Source of the DNA: an uncultured Bacteroides sp.
GTDB taxonomy: Bacteria; Bacteroidota; Bacteroidia; Bacteroidales; Bacteroidaceae
DNA length: 9,262 nt
Assembly: GCA_902472795.1 (NCBI GenBank)
Contig: CABROZ010000093.1
Location: 1 to 9,262, forward strand
Direction of reading: 5' to 3'
How positions within the stretch are numbered: the first letter of the stretch is position 1; each line of letters opens with the position of its first letter. Both the position numbers and the translations under genes were made by a program. The notes beneath the pieces were generated by a model that saw nothing but the letters and a program-made list of their open reading frames with translations, ran no database searches and was not told the origin of the DNA. This document shows, piece by piece, positions 5,641-9,262 of this stretch.

Positions 5641-7982
5641 TCTATTTCTATCTCGTCGAGGAAGAGGAAGGCGGGATTGCCTGCTCCGTTGTGTCCCTTG
5701 GGCAATACGGCAGGTCTCAGGGTGAGTTGTACATAGCGCGTCCGTACGGGGGCGAAGTCGATGCTGTAGTCTTCGATGCCTCTTGTATCGGGCGCAGTCT
5801 TCACGGGGAATGTTTTGGTGGCTATTTCGCGGTACGACTGTCCGTCGTCGGAGATGGCTACGTGCATCTCGCTGCATCCCATGATCCAGTCGCCCAAAGA
5901 TACGAAGGCATGAGTTTCGGCACGTCTGATTTCGTCTCCGCTTGTTCCTAAGTCGATCACAGCCGTGATGTCTCCGCCGATGAAACCGAGCCATTCGCCC
6001 GAGGCAAAGTTGTCACTGCCCCGTTGTCCGTCAACCAGCATGGAGGCTCCCGCATACGTATATTTCGGAGATGGCTGTATGCCGGTCAGCTGAATAGGGC
6101 AGAGTGTGGCTTTGTTGAAGAAGAAATCGCGCTGCAGCACTTTGCTATCGTTTCCGTCCGCACGGATGGCGATGGCTTTCAGTTGGGTTGTCTGATCGAT
6201 GCTGATGCCTGCTGTGTCGTATGGCTGGGAGGTCTCGTTGGGTTGGCTGCCGTCGAGGGTATAGTAAATAGGGGCATTGTCAACGGTGTTCAAGGTGATC
6301 AGGGCTGATTTCTTCGATGCTTTTCCGGTTGGGGCAGGTGAGATTTCGGCCCGGATGTCGAAGATGTGTTTGGCATAGTTCAGTCCGTCTCTTTGATAAA
6401 GTTGGATAAGAGAGAGTAGGCGTTTTACAAAGTCATTGTAATCTTTCTTCTCAGGTTGTGTCCACTGTACTTCGGCAAGGGCGGCCATACGTGGAAGCAC
6501 CATGTACTCTACCTGTTCGGGTGACAGTATGTATTCGGTCCACAAGTTGGCCTGTGCTCCCAGAATGTGTTTCTTCTGTTGGTCGTTGAGGCCCTCAGTA
6601 GGCTCAAGACTATATACTTTTTCTACCGGAACATATCCTCCGATGGCATCGTAAGGCTCGTTGGCCTTGTCGGTACTCTGGAAGTAATCGAAGTAGCAAT
6701 AGGTGTTCGGTGTCATGATGACGTCGTGTCCCATTTGGGCCGCTTTGATGCCTCCTGCACTGCCTCTCCACGACATGACGGTGGCGTTGGGGGCTATGTC
6801 GCCTTCCAGAATTTCGTCCCATCCGATGATTTGTCTTCCTTTCTCATTCAGGAACTTCTCGATGTGTGCCATGCAATAGCTTTGTAAACGATCTTCTGCA
6901 CTGTGCTCTTTGTCGGCTTTCAGTCCTTTGGTACGGATTAAGGCCTGACACTTGGGGCACTTTTCCCAGCGGGTGCGTGGAGCTTCGTCGCCTCCGATAT
7001 GGATGTATTTCGATGGGAAAATATCGATAATCTCTGTCATTACATCCTCCAGAAATGGTAAAGTCTTTTCGTTTCCGATGCAAAGCACGTCTTCGAATAC
7101 ACCCCAAAGGGGAGACACTTCATACGGGCCTCCGGTGCAACCTAATTCGGGGTAGGCTGCAAGGGCAGCCAGCATGTGTCCGGGAAGGTCTATTTCGGGG
7201 ATAACGGTGATGTAGCGTTCTTGTGCATAGCGTACGATTTCGCGTGCTTCATCCTGGGTGTAGAAACCACCGTAGGGCGTGTTGTCGTATTGGTCGGTAT
7301 TGTGTCCGATGACGGTACGGTTCCGGACGGAACCTATTTCGGTCAGTTTCGGATATTTCTTGATTTCGATTCGCCAGCCCTGGTCTTCGGTGAGGTGCCA
7401 GTGTAGGGTATTCATGTTGTGCAGAGCCAGCAAGTCGATGTACTCTTTGACAAATTCCACGGGGAAGAAGTGCCTTCCTACATCTAACATCATGCCTCGG
7501 TAGTGGAACCGTGGAGCATCGTTAATCTCGCCTGCGGGTAGCAGAATGGTAGCTCCCTGGGCCACGGCTGGGATGGACTTGCGCAGTGTCTGTATGCCGT
7601 AGAATACGCCGTTCTCGGTCTGTCCTTCGATGCAGACACCTTCTGCCGAGGTTGTTAGCTTATATCCTTCGGCATCGGTTATTTCGTTGTTGAGTCCCAG
7701 AACGATGCTTCCTTTGGCTGTTTCGCCTTCTTTCAGGGCCTTGGTCTGGAGTGTATAGCCGGTCGATTGCGCGATATATTCGGCTAAAAATTCAGCATTG
7801 CGTTTTAGTAGCGGATTGTTCTCCGGATAGGCTATCGTGGTGTTGCGTGTCAGCTTGAACGGAGAGTCTTGTGTCAGGTTGACCTCTTGCGGAAGGGGAA
7901 CCACGGAGTAGGAGGCTTGTTGCTCGTTCGAAGCACAGGCGGCAAAGGCCAATGCGATAATGGGCAGAAGGAACTTTTTCAT
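5637..7982 (-). CDS. Beta-N-acetylhexosaminidase, GH20 lipoprotein
   Basis: A 781-residue exported enzyme that removes terminal beta-linked GlcNAc or GalNAc from glycans by substrate-assisted catalysis. Residues 1-15 are a lipoprotein signal peptide with lipobox AFAAC; Cys16 is the lipidated residue. Residues about 25-155 are the GH20b-type N-terminal domain. The GH20 barrel covers about 158-510: FHYRGMMLDVGRHFFP, LHWHLTEDQGWR (193-204), EIDLPGHM (263-270), and the catalytic pair Asp332-Glu333 in HIGGDEAP. Residues about 560-620 resemble the chitobiase C-terminal repeat (YYTLDGSQP). Residues about 640-781 look like an F5/8-type C (discoidin) carbohydrate-binding domain. I chose the ATG at 7980-7982 because the signal peptide begins there; the frame runs open 121 codons further only through a purine-rich tract. 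The acidic stretch after Cys16 that often marks surface export is missing (ASNEQQ), so the side it faces is uncertain. It has its own promoter, divergent from the rRNA operon. Confidence 0.95.
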   Translation of the reverse strand: MKKFLLPIIALAFAACASNEQQASYSVVPLPQEVNLTQDSPFKLTRNTTIAYPENNPLLKRNAEFLAEYIAQSTGYTLQTKALKEGETAKGSIVLGLNNEITDAEGYKLTTSAEGVCIEGQTENGVFYGIQTLRKSIPAVAQGATILLPAGEINDAPRFHYRGMMLDVGRHFFPVEFVKEYIDLLALHNMNTLHWHLTEDQGWRIEIKKYPKLTEIGSVRNRTVIGHNTDQYDNTPYGGFYTQDEAREIVRYAQERYITVIPEIDLPGHMLAALAAYPELGCTGGPYEVSPLWGVFEDVLCIGNEKTLPFLEDVMTEIIDIFPSKYIHIGGDEAPRTRWEKCPKCQALIRTKGLKADKEHSAEDRLQSYCMAHIEKFLNEKGRQIIGWDEILEGDIAPNATVMSWRGSAGGIKAAQMGHDVIMTPNTYCYFDYFQSTDKANEPYDAIGGYVPVEKVYSLEPTEGLNDQQKKHILGAQANLWTEYILSPEQVEYMVLPRMAALAEVQWTQPEKKDYNDFVKRLLSLIQLYQRDGLNYAKHIFDIRAEISPAPTGKASKKSALITLNTVDNAPIYYTLDGSQPNETSQPYDTAGISIDQTTQLKAIAIRADGNDSKVLQRDFFFNKATLCPIQLTGIQPSPKYTYAGASMLVDGQRGSDNFASGEWLGFIGGDITAVIDLGTSGDEIRRAETHAFVSLGDWIMGCSEMHVAISDDGQSYREIATKTFPVKTAPDTRGIEDYSIDFAPVRTRYVQLTLRPAVLPKGHNGAGNPAFLFLDEIEID

Positions 7983-8009
7983 GGCGTTAGCTTTTAATTG
8001 ATTCACTTG

Positions 8010-8017
8010 CAAAGTTA
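8010..8017 (-). promoter_or_regulatory. -7 box of the hexosaminidase gene
   Basis: On the minus strand this reads TAACTTTG, an exact TAnnTTTG match, 27 nt before the start codon. A TTTTG occurs about 11 nt further upstream, too close for a standard -33 element. The implied leader is about 20 nt and AT-rich, without a Shine-Dalgarno sequence. Confidence 0.65.
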
Positions 8018-8411
8018 TTAAAATCCGGCAAAATGTATGTATCGGCGTTCTTAAAATATTGGAGCGCCTCATTCGATGTATTCCGTTCATTCTATTCTTC
8101 TTTTCGATTTCTCCTTGCTTGGTTTTTCCCTTTTCCTTGCTTAGTCTCCCTCTTTTCCCCGTCAAGTTGTCTTCATTTGTTCGCCAAGAGGCCTTCTTTC
8201 CCTCTCTTTCCTCCTTTCTTTCCCAGCCTTCCCCTTCCTCCTCCTCTTTTCCCCTCTTTTTCTTCCCTGCTTCCTTTTCGCGCGCGCATGTGAGTATATA
8301 ATGTATGCCCGTATTCTTCCCGTTCGTACTGCCTGTCAAAAACATGTTCTACAACATGGTTATAAATCAGCAACTTAGCAAAAAGATGCCCAAAAAGATT
8401 AAAAAAAGTGT
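8018..8411. other. Gene-free divergent region with polypyrimidine tract
   Basis: No convincing gene is seen on either strand. Around 8090-8280 the plus strand is strongly pyrimidine-rich; 8192-8279 contains only three purines (8225, 8226, 8269), with uninterrupted runs of 33 and 42 pyrimidines. Directly after it, 8279-8292 alternates pyrimidine and purine (CGCGCGCGCATGTG). A 6-bp inverted repeat is at 8343-8358 and A-tracts begin near 8380. The minus-strand frame here codes mostly for K, E, G and R, as any purine tract would. Confidence 0.7.
8343..8358. repeat. Perfect 6-bp inverted repeat upstream of rRNA promoters
   Basis: CATGTT (8343-8348) and AACATG (8353-8358) are exact reverse complements around CTAC. 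It lies about 60 nt upstream of the P1 -33 box, where a regulator of the rRNA operon could bind. No known site is recognised, so it may be chance. Confidence 0.4.
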
Positions 8412-8419
8412 GGAATATA

Positions 8420-8451
8420 TTTGGAGTGTATGTGAAAACCGACTACTTTTG
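8420..8451 (+). promoter_or_regulatory. rRNA operon promoter P1
   Basis: The -33 element TTTG (8420-8423) and the -7 element TACTTTTG (8444-8451) are separated by 20 nt, an ideal Bacteroidota promoter. A-tracts at 8380-8407 directly upstream could serve as an UP element. Initiation is expected in the GCACCCGC that follows, about 460 nt before mature 16S. Confidence 0.88.
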
Positions 8452-8537
8452 CACCCGCTTTCGAGAACGAGAGCAGCGACGAAATGACATTCTGAAAGAT
8501 GCGGATCGAACGAATCGCAAGTTTGATCGGTATTCCG

Positions 8538-8552
8538 CTTGCATTCTGCAAG
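8538..8552 (+). other. Hairpin in the rRNA leader between P1 and P2
   Basis: CTTGCA (8538-8543) pairs exactly with TGCAAG (8547-8552) over a TTC loop. Only transcripts from P1 would carry it. Function unknown. Confidence 0.4.
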
Positions 8553-8638
8553 GAAAGCGAGCCGGCCGCCAACCTTTGTCAAGCTCTGCTTCACAAAGTA
8601 GCCCCGAAAAAGAAAATCGAAAAAAAACTTCGAAAAGA

Positions 8639-8671
8639 TTTGGAAGATATGTGATAAAGTCCTTATCTTTG
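8639..8671 (+). promoter_or_regulatory. rRNA operon promoter P2
   Basis: The -33 element TTTG (8639-8642) and the -7 element TATCTTTG (8664-8671) have a 21-nt spacer. A-tracts at 8608-8637 precede it, as at P1. The following GCATCCGCTTTC repeats the P1 start region with one change. The leader to 16S would be about 240 nt. Confidence 0.88.
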
Positions 8672-8752
8672 CATCCGCTTTCCGAAAGAAAAGCCTTCGT
8701 CAAGAAGAAGCGATCTATGAAGAGATTACATAAACAATACGTAGTACAAGAG

Positions 8753-8787
8753 CGGAGAGATGAAGATTGCAAGATCTGATTTCTCCG
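8753..8787 (+). other. Possible stem in the rRNA leader
   Basis: CGGAGA (8753-8758) can pair with TCTCCG (8782-8787), with an inner AGAT/ATCT pairing (8764-8767 with 8774-8777). It would be present in transcripts from both promoters. It is a modest stem and may be chance. Confidence 0.3.
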
Positions 8788-8806
8788 GGTAAAGAAGAAC
8801 CGTCAA

Positions 8807-8836
8807 TGCTCTTTCCTTTATATATAAAGAAAGAGC
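8807..8836 (+). promoter_or_regulatory. boxA-like antitermination site within a long hairpin
   Basis: TGCTCTTT (8807-8814) matches the core of bacterial rRNA boxA, which recruits NusB/NusE to stop early termination. It is also the left arm of a hairpin: GCTCTTTC (8808-8815) pairs with GAAAGAGC (8829-8836), and the self-complementary TTTATATATAAA between them (8817-8828) continues the stem after one bulged C (8816). The position about 105 nt before 16S suits a boxA; assignment rests on similarity to the E. coli motif. Confidence 0.5.
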
Positions 8837-8886
8837 GAAATTGAGAACTTCGGTAAATCAATCGGTCGTCCTGAACAGAGCAAATG

Positions 8887-8904
8887 CCGACAGGCAACTG
8901 TCGG
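8887..8904 (+). other. GCAA-capped hairpin just before 16S
   Basis: CCGACAG (8887-8893) and CTGTCGG (8898-8904) form a perfect 7-bp stem closed by GCAA, a stable GNRA tetraloop. It ends 13 nt before the predicted mature 16S 5' end, so it may help leader folding or 5' processing. Confidence 0.7.
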
Positions 8905-8917
8905 AAAAGATATTCTT

Positions 8918-9262
8918 ACAATGAAGAGTTTGATCCTGGCTCAGGATGAACGCTAGCTACAGGCCTAACACATGCAAGTCGAGGGGCAGCATGATTGAAG
9001 CTTGCTTCAATTGATGGCGACCGGCGCACGGGTGAGTAACACGTATCCAACCTTCCGCTGACTCGGGGATAGCCTTTCGAAAGAAAGATTAATACCCGAT
9101 AGCACAGGATTTCCGCATGGATTTCCTTTTAAAGGATTCCGGTCAGCGATGGGGATGCGTTCCATTAGATAGTTGGCGGGGTAACGGCCCACCAAGTCGA
9201 CGATGGATAGGGGTTCTGAGAGGAAGGTCCCCCACATTGGAACTGAGACACGGTCCAAACTC
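8918..9262 (+). rRNA. 16S ribosomal RNA, 5' part (runs off the window)
   Basis: The start is set by aligning GAAGAGTTTGAT (from 8923) to E. coli position 6, which puts base 1 at 8918. The universal block AGAGTTTGATCCTGGCTCAG lies at 8925-8944. Other conserved parts are CACATGCAAGTCGAG, the V1 hairpin GAAGCTTGCTTC, CGGCGCACGGGTGAGTAACA, TTGGCGGGGTAACGGCCCAC and GAGACACGGTCCAAACTC at the window end. The CCAAACTC ending (E. coli has CCAGACTC) is typical of Bacteroidota. The rest of 16S and any spacer tRNAs, 23S and 5S lie outside. Confidence 0.98.

Noticed and set aside
7983..8345. 121-codon N-terminal extension of the hexosaminidase on the minus strand
   Set aside because: It is a translated purine tract rich in K, E, G and R. 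It lies mostly upstream of the predicted promoter and would bury the lipoprotein signal peptide that starts at 7982.
8574..8598. CTTTGT/ACAAAG inverted repeat before P2
   Set aside because: Only 6 bp with a 13-nt loop; too weak to call a site.
8408..8779. Open frame of 123 codons across the rRNA promoters
   Set aside because: It spans both promoters and the rRNA leader and looks like random basic sequence.
9007..9258. Open frame on the minus strand inside 16S
   Set aside because: The sequence is structural rRNA; the frame is incidental.

Overview
The window comes from a Bacteroides-type chromosome. The right edge holds the first ~345 nt of a 16S rRNA gene with the Bacteroides ending CGGTCCAAACTC. 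The promoters fit the Bacteroidota -33 TTTG / -7 TAnnTTTG pattern rather than E. coli -35/-10 boxes, and most starts lack a strong Shine-Dalgarno sequence. I assign the genus with fair confidence and no species.

Layout. (1) 1-970, plus strand: the last 322 residues of histidine ammonia-lyase (hutH); its 5' part lies outside the window. (2) 971-1108: a perfect 17-bp inverted repeat that contains the -7 box of the next gene. (3) 1109-1750: a TetR-family regulator. (4) 1797-5626: a three-gene plus-strand cassette of a membrane-anchored SGNH/GDSL protein, a secreted SGNH/GDSL protein (20-nt overlap with the first) and an AlgI-like MBOAT acyltransferase. It starts from its own -7 box. (5) 5637-7982, minus strand: a GH20 beta-N-acetylhexosaminidase lipoprotein, convergent with the MBOAT gene with only 10 nt between the two stop codons. 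(6) 8018-8411: no convincing gene; an 88-nt nearly pure pyrimidine tract followed by an alternating CG/TG stretch. (7) 8412-8917: rRNA control region with two tandem, near-consensus promoters 220 bp apart, a boxA-like site inside a hairpin, and a GCAA-capped hairpin just before 16S. (8) 8918-9262: the 5' part of the 16S rRNA gene.

How the genes fit together. HutH opens histidine degradation to urocanate. The SGNH-SGNH-MBOAT cassette has the composition of systems that pass acyl (usually acetyl) groups across the inner membrane and place them on an exported glycan, as in alginate or peptidoglycan O-acetylation. Its glycan target cannot be read from the sequence. The TetR gene, 46 nt upstream, could control itself, hutH or the cassette. 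The hexosaminidase is an envelope enzyme that removes terminal GlcNAc/GalNAc from host or microbial glycans and has its own promoter.

The strongest candidates for something not yet described are the acylation cassette with its unknown target and the promoter-overlapping palindrome in front of tetR. No mobile element, CRISPR array, integrase or tRNA was seen.
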